A stretch of DNA of 50,347 nt, from assembly GCA_017536475.1 (NCBI GenBank), contig JAFXHH010000012.1, forward strand, positions 1 through 50,347, written 5' to 3'. Under the pieces are notes generated by a model. The model saw nothing but the letters and a program-made list of their open reading frames with translations, was not told the origin of the DNA and made no database searches. A program made the position numbers and the translations under genes. Of the stretch, positions 15,778-25,377 are shown piece after piece. Numbering within the stretch: position 1 is the stretch's first letter; the number at the start of each line of letters is the position of its first letter. This DNA is from Clostridia bacterium. GTDB taxonomy: Bacteria > Bacillota > Clostridia > Oscillospirales > CAG-272.

Positions 15778-16584
15778 ATGGCCCTTGGAGAGCACGAAAT
15801 TTATTTTCACCGCGACAAAGTGACCGAAAACCGAGGCAGGCACACACTCAAAAAGCACTACCACGATCTTTTCGAGATCTATTTTATCGAGGACGGTGCT
15901 TGCTGCTATTTTATCGATAATAAATCCTACAATCTCATTCCCGGTGACATTATTTTCGTTCCTGCGGGCGTCGTACATAACACCGAGTATAAGAACACTA
16001 TCCACTCGCGAATGCTTGTCAACTGCTCGGAATGGTTTATTCCCGAAGCGCTTCGCACAACGCTTTGCTCAAAGCCCTATCTTTACCGAAATCCCAATCT
16101 GACGGCAGAGGTCCGCGGCATTTTGCAGGGGATAGAGCAGGAGTGCCGCGAGCCCGACGAATACAGCGACGAAAGCCTGCGCTGTTATACCTATGCACTT
16201 TTCTTTCTGATCGCGCGCAACACCAATCTTTGTGAATCTATGCAGGCCGAAAAGCACTATATTGAGGATGCGATCGAATATTTACAGAGTAATTTCTCGT
16301 CAAACGTGACGCTTGGTGATATGGCTAAAAAATATTTTGTCAGTCCCGAGCATTTTTCCCGAACGTTCAAAAAGGAAACGGGCTTTCATTTTTCGGAATA
16401 TCTTAATTTGTTGAGGCTTAAAAAGGCGGAGTCGATGCTGCGTCAGCTCAATGCCGCGACGGTTACCGAGATCGCGCAGAGCTGCGGATTTAACGACAGT
16501 AATTATTTCTCGGTAAAATTCAAAAAGCTTTACGGCGTTTCACCTAAAAAATATCAGAGCACAAATAAGAAAAAAGAGCAATAG
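15778..16584 (+). CDS. AraC-family transcriptional regulator, probable regulator of uxaBAC
   Basis: A 268-residue regulator. The N-terminal third is a cupin sensor domain with HYHDLFEIYFIEDG and LIPGDIIFVPAGVVH, the usual sugar-binding barrel of this family. The C-terminal ~100 residues form two helix-turn-helix units: DAIEYLQSNFSSNVTLGDMA then VSPEHFSRTFKKETG, and VTEIAQSCGFNDSNYFSVKF, ending with YGVSPKKYQ. Such proteins bind DNA as dimers and switch on catabolic operons when the sugar is bound. The divergent position next to uxaB suggests it responds to galacturonate or a breakdown product; this is inference. ATG at 15778 is preferred over an in-frame GTG at 15769 because GGGAGG sits 8 bases before it. 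Confidence 0.92.
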   Translation: MALGEHEIYFHRDKVTENRGRHTLKKHYHDLFEIYFIEDGACCYFIDNKSYNLIPGDIIFVPAGVVHNTEYKNTIHSRMLVNCSEWFIPEALRTTLCSKPYLYRNPNLTAEVRGILQGIEQECREPDEYSDESLRCYTYALFFLIARNTNLCESMQAEKHYIEDAIEYLQSNFSSNVTLGDMAKKYFVSPEHFSRTFKKETGFHFSEYLNLLRLKKAESMLRQLNAATVTEIAQSCGFNDSNYFSVKFKKLYGVSPKKYQSTNKKKEQ

Positions 16585-16646
16585 ATCGGGGCAATAATTA
16601 TATCTGCAGTAAATTATTAAAAATAATAAATTTTTGTGAATAAATG

Positions 16647-16675
16647 TTGCAAATGGTAAGAAAATGTGATACAAT
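16647..16675 (+). promoter_or_regulatory. Promoter of the small membrane protein gene
   Basis: TTGCAA (16647-16652), 17-bp spacer, TACAAT (16670-16675). Confidence 0.65.
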
Positions 16676-16745
16676 AACGTGTGACTGTCGAACAGTGTAT
16701 ATATTTTCGAGTCGGTCTTGAATTCTGAGAAGGTCTGCGAGGTTT

Positions 16746-17123
16746 ATGAAGCGATTTTTTAACTGGGCAAAAAATAAAATAGTGAATTTTATCAAATGGC
16801 TATGGCGGGAGTGCAAGGATTGGAGAACCTTTGTTTTGCTGGTTATAGTCTGTATAGTCGTGGGCGCGCCCGTTTGGATCAGCGGTCTGCTCGGAATACT
16901 CTTTAACTGGACCTGGGCATGGGCGGTCTTTGCGGCTCTCCTTGCTTTTTGGTGGATGCCTGGTGTCCCGTATTTTGCTCTCTGCGTGGCAATAACGTTG
17001 GCTATCAAGCGGTTTTTTGAAAAAAAGACTGCAAAAAAAGCGAAGGCAAAAAGTATCTGTGAGATATCTAAAGACCTTGAGGAGATAGCCGAGGATTCCG
17101 ATACTGAAGAAAAAGACAGTTAA
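16746..17123 (+). CDS. Small membrane protein of unknown function
   Basis: A 125-residue protein with a basic, Trp-rich N-terminal amphipathic stretch (about 1-27), two adjacent hydrophobic helices (about 29-52 and 56-86) containing GAPVWISGLLGILFNW, and a charged tail with a basic segment (FFEKKTAKKAKAK) followed by an acidic end (EEIAEDSDTEEKDS). Probably spans the membrane twice with the tail in the cytoplasm. No family recognised. ATG at 16746 follows GAGG by six bases. Monocistronic, ending at a strong terminator. Confidence 0.7.
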   Translation: MKRFFNWAKNKIVNFIKWLWRECKDWRTFVLLVIVCIVVGAPVWISGLLGILFNWTWAWAVFAALLAFWWMPGVPYFALCVAITLAIKRFFEKKTAKKAKAKSICEISKDLEEIAEDSDTEEKDS

Positions 17124-17127
17124 AAAT

Positions 17128-17167
17128 AAAAAAAGTTCCCGAAAGCCAAGCTTTCGGGAACTTTTTT
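17128..17167. terminator. Bidirectional terminator
   Basis: AAAAAAGTTCCCGAAAG / CTTTCGGGAACTTTTTT, a 17-bp perfect stem with loop CCAAG, between two convergent genes. Confidence 0.92.
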
Positions 17168-17170
17168 GTT

Positions 17171-18064
17171 TTATTCTTCTTTACGGCCGCGTTCGCTATT
17201 TGTACGTCTGTACGCTATTGCTCTGCCGAGATTGCCCGACTCCTCGAGAAGTCCGATATGGCAAAGCGTTTTGACTATTGAATATGCGTCTATGCCGCGT
17301 ATTCCCGATTTTGCAGAATAGTTTTTGGCACAAAAGGGATCTTCAAGGTCGTTTGGAATAAACAGAGAATAGTCGCTCGCGCTTCTGAAAACGTACGCTC
17401 GCAGAAGCGAGATCGGGATAAGCTCGTATTTTCGGTATCTTGGGCGCTTTCTGCCGTCCTTTTGAATATTTTTCTTATATTGCTCGGCTTCCATCATAAG
17501 AATAACGAGCGAAAAGCGCGGGGAAGATATAAAATCTCTGAAAAAGTAGAGTTCGGGGGCGATGTCCGTGATCTTGCCCTTAATATGCGATTTTCTTCGG
17601 TTCTCTATGTTGCCTGTTTTTGTATTTATCAGACTGACCCATTTGGTCTCTGCAATCGGGTGGATCACGGTGACGTTATAGGTCGTGTTGTCGAGGATCC
17701 ATTGAATTTTATCTTTCAGGGGCGAAAACCCGCCCGTTTGGATCTCATATATAGTATTGCCGTCGAGTATGTCGGCGACGAAGCGGCGTTTTTTCTTTTT
17801 TTTGTCGCTTTCTTCATCGGATGCTGTATTTTTACAGCCGATCGAGCCGTCGATGAGTATCTCGTGCTTTGATTCGTCGGGGCAGATGAAGCGCTTTATC
17901 GCGGCGTGCATCTGTTTTTCGCCAAGAGTGCCGATGCCGCCGTGCTCGTCATCATCGACGGATAGCTGACAAGCCTCGCTCATAACGTCGATGACGATCC
18001 TGCGAAAGCGCAGAGTGTCGACGCCCGATATTTCAAAAATGGAACAGTTATCCTTGATTTGCAT
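17171..18064 (-). CDS. Unknown protein with a possible PD-(D/E)XK nuclease core
   Basis: A 297-residue protein without a recognised name. From the ATG at 18062-18064, a helix with TLGEKQMHAAIKRF (46-59) carries E49; after a basic linker with six Lys and two Arg (89-94) comes FVADILDGNTIYEIQTGGF, with D98 and the pair E107/Q109 on consecutive predicted strands. The order Glu-helix, Asp, E-x-Q is the layout of PD-(D/E)XK nucleases in which Gln replaces the lysine. The rest contains a second basic block (KKNIQKDGRKRPRYRKYE) and a winged-helix-like end. Inference: a DNA- or RNA-acting protein. The frame extends to a TTG at 18109. Single gene with its own promoter. Confidence 0.6.
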   Translation of the reverse strand: MQIKDNCSIFEISGVDTLRFRRIVIDVMSEACQLSVDDDEHGGIGTLGEKQMHAAIKRFICPDESKHEILIDGSIGCKNTASDEESDKKKKKRRFVADILDGNTIYEIQTGGFSPLKDKIQWILDNTTYNVTVIHPIAETKWVSLINTKTGNIENRRKSHIKGKITDIAPELYFFRDFISSPRFSLVILMMEAEQYKKNIQKDGRKRPRYRKYELIPISLLRAYVFRSASDYSLFIPNDLEDPFCAKNYSAKSGIRGIDAYSIVKTLCHIGLLEESGNLGRAIAYRRTNSERGRKEE

Positions 18065-18124
18065 AAAAAGGGTAGTGCCTTTCAAAATTTTATATAAATG
18101 ATTTATCAAAATCCGTACAAACTA

Positions 18125-18152
18125 ATTTTATCACAAAATTGAAAATTGTCAA
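18125..18152 (-). promoter_or_regulatory. Promoter of the putative nuclease gene
   Basis: On the minus strand, TTGACA (18152-18147), 16-bp spacer, TAAAAT (18130-18125). Confidence 0.7.
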
Positions 18153-18309
18153 CTCCCGTTTCATTAATTGTTAGACATTAAAGACGGCGGCGCGCGGCAA
18201 AATAAGAGTGTGCCGTGCGGTATATCCGAGGAGCGCCGATGGTATGAGCTCGACCCTCTTCGGCTATAAAAACGGTTGGCGGCGCAATTTCATTAAAGGA
18301 AGCGAAGAC

Positions 18310-19392
18310 ATGAAAAATATCAAAATAAAAGGAAGCGGAGCTCGCGCTCTGACTCTTGTGCTGTGCGCGGCTATGATGCTGACGCTGATCCTTGGAGCTT
18401 TTACCGTTGGGGCGGCAGCGGCAAACAAGGAGCCGTACAGATATAATGATCTGAAGCTTGTTCCGGGGGGAATACCGTTCGGCGTTAAATTCAGCACTCA
18501 AGGGGTCATAGTCATCGGATTTTCTGAAATCGAGGGGATGTCAAAAACTATGAATCCCGCGTATGCGGCAGGACTGAGGGCGAAGGACGTAATTACCGAG
18601 ATAAACGGCAAAACGATCAAAGGTGCGGCTGATCTGACGAGAGCGATCGAGAGCTGTGAGGGCAAGGAGATCACGGTCACCTATATGCGTAACGGGGAGC
18701 AGACCGTTGCGAAAATGACACCTATATATTCAAGAACCGAAGGCAAATATAAAACGGGCATGTGGGTCAAGGACAGCGGTGCGGGGATCGGTACTGTTAC
18801 CTATATCGACCCCGCGACGCGCAATTTTGCGGGACTTGGGCACGGTATATGTGACGGCGAGACGGGAGAATTGATACCAATGACCCGTGGAGACGTGATG
18901 AACGTAAAGATCAATGCGATCAAAAAGGGAATCGCGGGAGCACCGGGAGAGGTCAAGGGATATTTCGGCACGGAGAAAACGGGAATACTTCTGAGCAATA
19001 CGAATTGCGGAGTGTACGGAGTTCTTGATCAGGTGCCCGAGTATTTAGGCGAGGCGCTGCCCGTGGGCAGCAGATACGACGTGAAGTCGGGCGAGGCGGA
19101 AATAATCTGCACGCTTGACGACGGGGTAAGACGGACCTATAAGATCGAGATCAGCACGATAAACCGCGATGAAAAGGGGTCGAAGTGCTTTATAATCAAG
19201 ATCACCGACCCGACTCTTATCGAAAAGACCGGCGGCATCGTGCAGGGAATGTCGGGCTCGCCAATCATCCAAAAGGGAAAGATTGTCGGTGCGGTGACTC
19301 ACGTTATGATCAACGATCCGACCGTGGGGTATGGAATCTTCATTGAAAATATGCTCTCAATGGCAGAGAATACGCCGCGAGCAGCATCGTAA
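18310..19392 (+). CDS. spoIVB: SpoIVB-type sporulation signalling peptidase (S55)
   Basis: A 360-residue serine peptidase. A signal-anchor segment (about 13-37) precedes a PDZ domain (about 58-140, with AAGLRAKDVITEINGKTIKG) and the S55 peptidase domain. The catalytic His is in GLGHGICD (H178) and the catalytic Ser in GMSGSPIIQKGKIVGAVTHV (S315-S317). In Bacillus subtilis SpoIVB is made in the forespore, secreted to the intermembrane space and cleaves SpoIVFA to activate sigma-K. It is shorter than the Bacillus protein (425), mostly at the N-terminus. The ATG at 18310 follows AAAGGAAG; an upstream in-frame start at 18208 lacks a ribosome site. No spo0A or other partner is next to it. Confidence 0.93.
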   Translation: MKNIKIKGSGARALTLVLCAAMMLTLILGAFTVGAAAANKEPYRYNDLKLVPGGIPFGVKFSTQGVIVIGFSEIEGMSKTMNPAYAAGLRAKDVITEINGKTIKGAADLTRAIESCEGKEITVTYMRNGEQTVAKMTPIYSRTEGKYKTGMWVKDSGAGIGTVTYIDPATRNFAGLGHGICDGETGELIPMTRGDVMNVKINAIKKGIAGAPGEVKGYFGTEKTGILLSNTNCGVYGVLDQVPEYLGEALPVGSRYDVKSGEAEIICTLDDGVRRTYKIEISTINRDEKGSKCFIIKITDPTLIEKTGGIVQGMSGSPIIQKGKIVGAVTHVMINDPTVGYGIFIENMLSMAENTPRAAS

Positions 19393-19583
19393 TCCGTTTG
19401 GCATAGAGATACAAGGTATTGTCTTTGAAATGGTACGCTTAATCGTGTATCGCTCGGGGCAATGCCTTTTTATAACGTTTAACAAAAATCAATAAATGTC
19501 AAAAAACTATTTACTTTTTACTTCATATATGATAAAATGAAAGGTAGAAGAATAAAATCTTTTGTTTTCAGGAGGAAAGAAAA

Positions 19584-22500
19584 ATGAAAAGAAAGATCAG
19601 CATCGTGCTCTTGCTTGCTCTCGTTTTGTCTTTGGCGCTTTTTGCGTTCATAGGCTGTAGCGGTGGCAACGATAGTGGAAACACGAACGGTGAAACCACG
19701 ATTGGCGGCGATCAAGTAACCGACGGAAACAAGCAGGTTCCCGTATATCAGGGAATGACTATAACCTCGGCTTCGGGTCGTGCAGTATCTCCTCTGTCGT
19801 TTTTGAGCGACAAGGAGGACTTCGACTACGGCAAGGATAACGGCAACCATAACGGTCATTTTAAGGGTGACCATTCTGACAAGGACGAGGATCTTGACAA
19901 GGAAAATCCTTTCCCCGAAAATAGCGAAAATGAAAATATTGAGAATGAGATACAGTCGTCTTTGGACGTTATCGGCTCTCCCGATACGATATACTACGCG
20001 AAGCCCAATGAGGACATCTACATCAATATTCACATAAACAACCCCGACAACTTCGAGATCATGTCCTTCACTCTCAACGGCAAGAAGTATTCGAGCTATA
20101 TGTTTGAGGAAGGCTCGGATATGGAAACGATAGTGCTCAAGTATAACGTAGGCGACGCCGCAGGCATCGTGGAGTATACCATTGACGCGATCAAATATAT
20201 CGACGGCACGGAGATAAAGGACGTTATTATCGACGGCAATAAGACCGTTATGGCGGGAATCAAGACCGAGGATCAGGTCGTAGCGAGCGTATCGCAGGTG
20301 GATATTGACACAAATGCGTTTGCCTTCAACGTAAACGTCAAGGATAACGATGAGCTCATCGCCTTTTCGGGCGGCGTGCTCAAGGCGGTCGTTTACGACG
20401 GATTTGAGATCGTAGCAGAGAAGGACCTCGCGCTTGGCGAAAACTCGGTAAGCTTCGAGGGACTTAAGACCAATACGCTTTATCAGTATGCGGTAGTTGG
20501 ATATTACGACGATCTCTCGGGCGAAGGCTTCAAGATGAACGTTCTTTATAAGGACGCGTTCTATACCGCTTCCGTGGTTCTTTTCGATAGCATTACGATC
20601 GGTCAGGATAGCATATCCTTTGGCTTTGTCTGGCACGAGGAACATCAGGATAAAACTATATCCGCATTGAAACTTTATAAGGACGAGAATCTTGTGATCG
20701 ATCTTGACGCAAGTGCAACCGTTGCAGAGGATCTTCTTTCCGATAACACCTATAAGCTTGTTGCAGAATACAAAAACGGAGAAATTACCGAAAGCATCTA
20801 CATAGTATTTACGACGCTTGACAAGGCTGTTCCCGAGATAGAGATAGTTGACCCCACCAAGACACAGACAAGCGTTGGCTTTGAGATCACGGAGACCGAC
20901 ACCGACAACGTTGGTGCGGTCACGAAGATCGAGCTTGTACACGCAAGCGGCACGACCGTCGCTGAAAACGTCGACGTAAGAGCGTTTGCAGACCTGCTCT
21001 CGAACAACGAGTACACCGTCAAGGTCACCTACGTTTATGATCTTAACGACGGTGTCGGCGAGCAAACTATCGTAAAAGAACTCGTTATCACAACCGAGGC
21101 AAAGGCAACTCCCGAAATTGAGATAGTTGACCCCTCCAAGACACAGACGAGCGTTGGTTTTGAGATCACGGAGACCGACACCGACAACGTTGGCGCGGTC
21201 ACGAAGATCGAGCTTGTACACGCAAGCGGCACGACCGTTGCTGAAAACGTCGACGTAAGAGCGTTTGCAGACCTGCACTCGAACAACGAGTACACCGTCA
21301 AGGTCACCTACGTTTATGATCTTAACGACGGAGCAGGTGAACAGACTATCGTAAAAGAACTTGCTATCACGACCGAGGCAAAGGCAACTCCCGAAATTGA
21401 GATAGTTGACCCCACCAAGACACAGACAAGCGTCGGCTTTGCGATCACAGAGACCGACAACGACAGCATTGGCGCAGTCACAAAGATCGAGCTTGTGCAC
21501 GCAAACGGCACGACCGTTGCTGAAAACGTCGACGTAAGAGCGTTTGCAGGCCTGCTCTCAAACAACACCTATACCGTCAAGGTCACCTACGTTTACGATC
21601 TTAACGACGGTGTCGGCGAGCAGACTATTGTAAAAGAGCTTGCTATCACGACCGAGGCAAAGACTGCACCGAGTTTCGAGGTTAAGAACGAAACCATAAC
21701 CACGACAGGCATCGAGGCAGATTGCGATATCGCCGACGTTGATAATATTCTGTCCTATTATAAGGTGGAGCTTTACAAGGGAGAAACCCTCGTTTCCGAA
21801 AACGAGGCAAAGGAGATCTCCTTCACCTCTCTTGATTACTACACCGATTACATAGTAAGATTTACCTACAAATATGATCTGAACGACGGCAAGGGTGAGC
21901 AGACCAAAACCTATGATCATAAGTTTACAACGCTCCCATATATTGACGTTATCGATTGTAATATTGCAAACACGTCTGCCGTTTCCGAGGGCGATACGAT
22001 ATTTATGCAGGTCAAGTTGGATAACCCCTTGGGTATGTCTATCGAGTCGGTAGTTATCAACGGTGAAACCTATGCCGTAACGGGCTCGTCGACTACGAAC
22101 AAGATATTCGTCGAGATCGTTTATAACGGTCAGTTTGCGGGTGGTGATACTTATCTGAAGGTAGATAAGGTCAACGCAAAGATAGACGATGCCACGCTTA
22201 CCGTAGAGCCCGAAACCGAGCTTTCGGACAACGTATTTATCAACGGAAAGCTCGAAGTCTTAAAGATTGAGTTTGTAAACGAGGACTTTGAACCGATAGA
22301 TTGGGCATTCCCGTCCGAAACCGTTTACGTAATGATAACGCTTGACAATCCTACTGGATATACAGTGGATAGCATTAACGGAACAAGTAACATAGCTCCG
22401 ACCAGGATTGACGACAACCACTGGTATTATAAGCCTGCTACGTGGGGATTTGGTTGTTGGCAAACAGTTAATCTTGATAGCCTTAGCTATAAGAACGAAT

Positions 22501-24479
22501 ATGTTGAAAAAACTTTGACGTATTCGAATATGAACGTCTCCTGCTATGTGGTTGAATCTGATGATACTGTCTATATCTCAACACCCGACGATCTCAAAAA
22601 TATGAACGGCGGATACTATTATGAATTGACCAACGATATCGATCTTTCGGGTATTGAATGGCTTGGCAACAAGTTCAACGGAGTCTTTGACGGCAAGGGA
22701 TATTCGATTGAGAATATGTCGTTCGTTGGAACGATAAAGAACACCACTGCTTATCTTGGACTATTCAGTCGTGGTTACGGCATCATTCAAAATCTTAATA
22801 TAAAGGAAGCTACCATCATTGCCGAAGTAACAGCGGATGATGGAAGCAATTATAGCGCAGTTTGTGGCGCAATACTTGGTTATTCAGAATTTATGATCAT
22901 TGATAATTGTACCGTAGACGAGTATTCGATCCTGACTGTCAAGAATAACGTTGAAGGTGCATACGTTGGCGGCTTGATGGGAAGCGGATATGCTATTATT
23001 ACCAACTGCAGCAACGGCGCAAGTATATCTGCTACCGGCTCTGACGTATGGGCAGGTGGCTTGATAGGAAATGGAGACGTAACCTTCATCAACTGCACCA
23101 ATAGCGGAGACGTAACTGCAACTATCACAAATAATGCTGGATATGTCGGCGGTCTGATAGGATTTAACGGCAACGGAACTTTTACCAACTGTACCAATAG
23201 CGGAGACGTAACTGCAACGGGCGCGGACAACACACTCGAGGTGGGTGGATTAACGGGATCAGTCAGAATAATCGTGACCTTCACCAACTGCAGCAATAGT
23301 GGAGACGTAACTGCAACGGGTGGAAATAATCCCGCTTATGCAGGTGGCCTTGTGGGAGGAATGGAATGGGGCACAACTGTAACTATTACCCACTGTGTCA
23401 ATAGCGGAGATGTAATTGCAACGGGGACTAATAACTCTGTCTTTGCAGGAGGCTTGGTTGGTATTCCCGCGAGTTCGACAACCGTAATAATAACCGATTG
23501 TGATAATAACGGAAACGTCACTGTGACAGGACCGTACAGTCCCTATGCAGGAGGATTGATTGGTAGCGTCGAGAGTTTGACAACTGCGATAATCACCGAT
23601 TGTACTAATAACGGAAATGTAACTGCAATATATTCTGCAGGTGGTTTAGTGGGACTGATCTCTGAGATGGCCGACGCAACTATAACCAACTGTGTTAATA
23701 ACGGAAACGTAAACTCAAACGACTATTGCGGTGGATTGGTAGGATATTCCGTATCGGGAATCATTACCAACTGCACCAACAGTGGCAACATCCAAGGATC
23801 ATGTGCAGGCGGCATAGCAGGATGCAACGAAAGCCACGGGGCCATTAGTGATTGTGCCAATATCGGAAGCGTAACCGCAACAAGTGAATATTATGCTTAT
23901 ACAGGCGGTATAGCGGGATATAACAGCGGAACTATTACAAATTGTACCAATAGCGGAAGCGTAACCGCAACAGGTGCATGTGGTTATGTAGGCGGCATAG
24001 CGGGGGATAACTACGGAACTATTACCCACTGTGTCAATAGCGGAGACGTAACCGCAACAGGTGAACATGAAGTCCATGTAGGCGGTATAGCGGGAGCTAA
24101 CCACGGAACTCACGGAGCTATTACCAATTGTACCAATAGCGGAGATGTAACCGCAACAAATGGTTCTGCAGGCGGTATAGCGGGATATAACAGCGAAACT
24201 ATTACCAATTGTACCAATATTGGAAGCGTAACCGCAACAGGTGAATATTATTATGGTTATGCAGGCGGCATAGTGGGATACAACGAGGAATCCGGAGCCG
24301 TCACCAACTCTTACTCTCTGACAAGCGGTAATAGCGAATATAATGGAGAACCTTGCACCGTAGGCCAGCTCAACTCCAAGGAATTCTACACCGAAACGCT
24401 CGGCTGGAGCGAAGACGTATGGGACTTCTCGGAGCTTGACGTCGAAAACGGCAAATATCCTACGCTTAAAACAAATTAA
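19584..24479 (+). CDS. Giant surface lipoprotein with tandem repeats and GLUG domains
   Basis: A 1631-residue exported protein. The signal peptide ends in FAFIGC (about C25), a lipoprotein-like cleavage site, followed by a Gly/Asn/Thr-rich linker. An acidic segment lies at about 75-125. Residues ~410-700 hold three nearly identical ~90-residue repeats (each starting PEIEIVDP and ending with YVYDLNDG..GEQTIVKEL..TTEAK) and a diverged fourth, probably immunoglobulin- or fibronectin-like. From about residue 1010 onward there are around sixteen GLUG-type units (GGLVG...ITNCTNSGNVTATG), forming a right-handed beta-helix-like array. It ends with the usual post-GLUG closing segment (YTETLGW...YPTLKTN). 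No LPXTG. Likely role is adhesion or glycan interaction. ATG follows GGAGG by ten bases; a terminator follows at 24488. Confidence 0.85.
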   Translation: MKRKISIVLLLALVLSLALFAFIGCSGGNDSGNTNGETTIGGDQVTDGNKQVPVYQGMTITSASGRAVSPLSFLSDKEDFDYGKDNGNHNGHFKGDHSDKDEDLDKENPFPENSENENIENEIQSSLDVIGSPDTIYYAKPNEDIYINIHINNPDNFEIMSFTLNGKKYSSYMFEEGSDMETIVLKYNVGDAAGIVEYTIDAIKYIDGTEIKDVIIDGNKTVMAGIKTEDQVVASVSQVDIDTNAFAFNVNVKDNDELIAFSGGVLKAVVYDGFEIVAEKDLALGENSVSFEGLKTNTLYQYAVVGYYDDLSGEGFKMNVLYKDAFYTASVVLFDSITIGQDSISFGFVWHEEHQDKTISALKLYKDENLVIDLDASATVAEDLLSDNTYKLVAEYKNGEITESIYIVFTTLDKAVPEIEIVDPTKTQTSVGFEITETDTDNVGAVTKIELVHASGTTVAENVDVRAFADLLSNNEYTVKVTYVYDLNDGVGEQTIVKELVITTEAKATPEIEIVDPSKTQTSVGFEITETDTDNVGAVTKIELVHASGTTVAENVDVRAFADLHSNNEYTVKVTYVYDLNDGAGEQTIVKELAITTEAKATPEIEIVDPTKTQTSVGFAITETDNDSIGAVTKIELVHANGTTVAENVDVRAFAGLLSNNTYTVKVTYVYDLNDGVGEQTIVKELAITTEAKTAPSFEVKNETITTTGIEADCDIADVDNILSYYKVELYKGETLVSENEAKEISFTSLDYYTDYIVRFTYKYDLNDGKGEQTKTYDHKFTTLPYIDVIDCNIANTSAVSEGDTIFMQVKLDNPLGMSIESVVINGETYAVTGSSTTNKIFVEIVYNGQFAGGDTYLKVDKVNAKIDDATLTVEPETELSDNVFINGKLEVLKIEFVNEDFEPIDWAFPSETVYVMITLDNPTGYTVDSINGTSNIAPTRIDDNHWYYKPATWGFGCWQTVNLDSLSYKNEYVEKTLTYSNMNVSCYVVESDDTVYISTPDDLKNMNGGYYYELTNDIDLSGIEWLGNKFNGVFDGKGYSIENMSFVGTIKNTTAYLGLFSRGYGIIQNLNIKEATIIAEVTADDGSNYSAVCGAILGYSEFMIIDNCTVDEYSILTVKNNVEGAYVGGLMGSGYAIITNCSNGASISATGSDVWAGGLIGNGDVTFINCTNSGDVTATITNNAGYVGGLIGFNGNGTFTNCTNSGDVTATGADNTLEVGGLTGSVRIIVTFTNCSNSGDVTATGGNNPAYAGGLVGGMEWGTTVTITHCVNSGDVIATGTNNSVFAGGLVGIPASSTTVIITDCDNNGNVTVTGPYSPYAGGLIGSVESLTTAIITDCTNNGNVTAIYSAGGLVGLISEMADATITNCVNNGNVNSNDYCGGLVGYSVSGIITNCTNSGNIQGSCAGGIAGCNESHGAISDCANIGSVTATSEYYAYTGGIAGYNSGTITNCTNSGSVTATGACGYVGGIAGDNYGTITHCVNSGDVTATGEHEVHVGGIAGANHGTHGAITNCTNSGDVTATNGSAGGIAGYNSETITNCTNIGSVTATGEYYYGYAGGIVGYNEESGAVTNSYSLTSGNSEYNGEPCTVGQLNSKEFYTETLGWSEDVWDFSELDVENGKYPTLKTN
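20826..21665 (+). repeat. Three tandem ~276-bp DNA repeats coding for surface domains
   Basis: Segments starting at about 20838, 21114 and 21399 share long identical stretches, for example the block encoding TKIELVHA and the block encoding YVYDLNDG. The near-identity at DNA level, including third codon positions, indicates recent duplication or ongoing gene conversion and a potential for length variation. Confidence 0.85.
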
Positions 24480-24487
24480 ATAAAATT

Positions 24488-24518
24488 CACGCCGAGGCGA
24501 TCGCCTCGGCGTGTTTTT
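24488..24518 (+). terminator. Terminator of the giant lipoprotein gene
   Basis: CACGCCGAGGCGA/TCGCCTCGGCGTG is a 13-bp perfect palindromic stem followed by five T. Confidence 0.9.
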
Positions 24519-24523
24519 GATAT

Positions 24524-24634
24524 TATGAGATTTCTATATCGTCTGTAAATTCGTTTCGATGAATACGCATTTCGTCGCCGCGGAGCGCTTTGCTGTTGAA
24601 TGCTATCTGTTGAGAATGTACCGAAGCGGTTTTG
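24524..24634 (-). pseudogene. 3'-end remnant of a GH28-like gene
   Basis: On the minus strand the last ~33 codons read ...FNSKALRGDEMRIHRNEF.. DDIEIS and then TAA. This is nearly identical to the C-terminus of the intact GH28-like gene at 25605-27101 (FNGKALRGDQLRIHRNEF..). Similarity fades upstream of about 24634, with no start or other domain. It is the stump of a second copy, left by duplication and deletion. Confidence 0.8.
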
Positions 24635-24646
24635 TGGAGTAAAACA

Positions 24647-24683
24647 AAAGGCAATATCGCCTGAATCGGTGATATTGCCTTTT
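24647..24683 (-). terminator. Terminator of the TM-anchored protein gene
   Basis: AAAAGGCAATATCGCC / GGTGATATTGCCTTTT stem with one G-U pair; on the minus strand it follows the gene at 24739-25374 and is followed by TTTTGTTTT. Confidence 0.8.
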
Positions 24684-24738
24684 GAGCTATCGGTTATTGA
24701 AAAAACACGCAGTACTTATCTGCTTTTGAAGATCAAAG

Positions 24739-25374
24739 TTATTTCTTTCCTATGACCTGATACCAACCGTCAGCTATTTCTTCTACGAAGATGGAACTGT
24801 AATTTTCGTTCTCAAAAAGAACGTAATCGGGCTTGGAGCCGTCTTTCATATAGACTATCGAGTAGAAGGGGCGGCCGCCGAAAATAATTCTGTCTTCTGT
24901 GACCTTGATAGTCATAAGGTCTTTGTTCTGAGTTTCGGCAAAGGCAGCTACGATATAGCCGTATACGGTTTTATCGTTGGCAGAAGCATATTGGGGAACA
25001 GAGTAGCTCTTCCCATCGGTCGTCTTACAGATCAGTTTCCAGTTCAAGTCGGGGGGAGAGGTGATCGTGATACATTCCAGATCTTCATTTTTGAGTTTTT
25101 CGCTGTTGTAGTAAGACAGTACACGGTTAGCCACAGATACGAATGACGTTTCGTTGGCGGCAAAATTCACCTCGTACTTGTCAACCTCGTATTTTTTGCG
25201 CTGATAGTGATTGAATATGCCAATTCCAATGGCAACGGCGCAGGCCACGCAAACTATTGCTATAAGGGTCGCTATCACTGCCTTTTTGGATATTTTAATC
25301 TTGCTTTCTTTCTTTGTATTGATATTTTTGGCGTTCTGAACGTTTTTGTTTCTTTTCTTTCTTTTTTTAGCCAT
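24739..25374 (-). CDS. Single-pass membrane protein of unknown function
   Basis: A 211-residue protein. The first ~32 residues are strongly basic (MAKKRKKRNKNVQ..., K/R/N rich), followed by one transmembrane helix (about 33-56, AVIATLIAIVCVACAVAIGIGIF) and an extracytoplasmic domain of about 150 residues with mixed alpha/beta character (LSYYNSEKLKNEDLECITIT; KVTEDRIIFGG). No family recognised. The ATG (25372-25374) has GGAGG five bases upstream. Its promoter lies in a stretch that is duplicated upstream of the gene at 27177-27596. Confidence 0.7.
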   Translation of the reverse strand: MAKKRKKRNKNVQNAKNINTKKESKIKISKKAVIATLIAIVCVACAVAIGIGIFNHYQRKKYEVDKYEVNFAANETSFVSVANRVLSYYNSEKLKNEDLECITITSPPDLNWKLICKTTDGKSYSVPQYASANDKTVYGYIVAAFAETQNKDLMTIKVTEDRIIFGGRPFYSIVYMKDGSKPDYVLFENENYSSIFVEEIADGWYQVIGKK

Positions 25375-25377
25375 AAA

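Noticed and set aside
19518..21500. 660-residue minus-strand frame opposite the giant lipoprotein
   Set aside because: Its repeats mirror the tandem repeats of the real gene and it has no start signal; long antisense frames arise from the codon bias.
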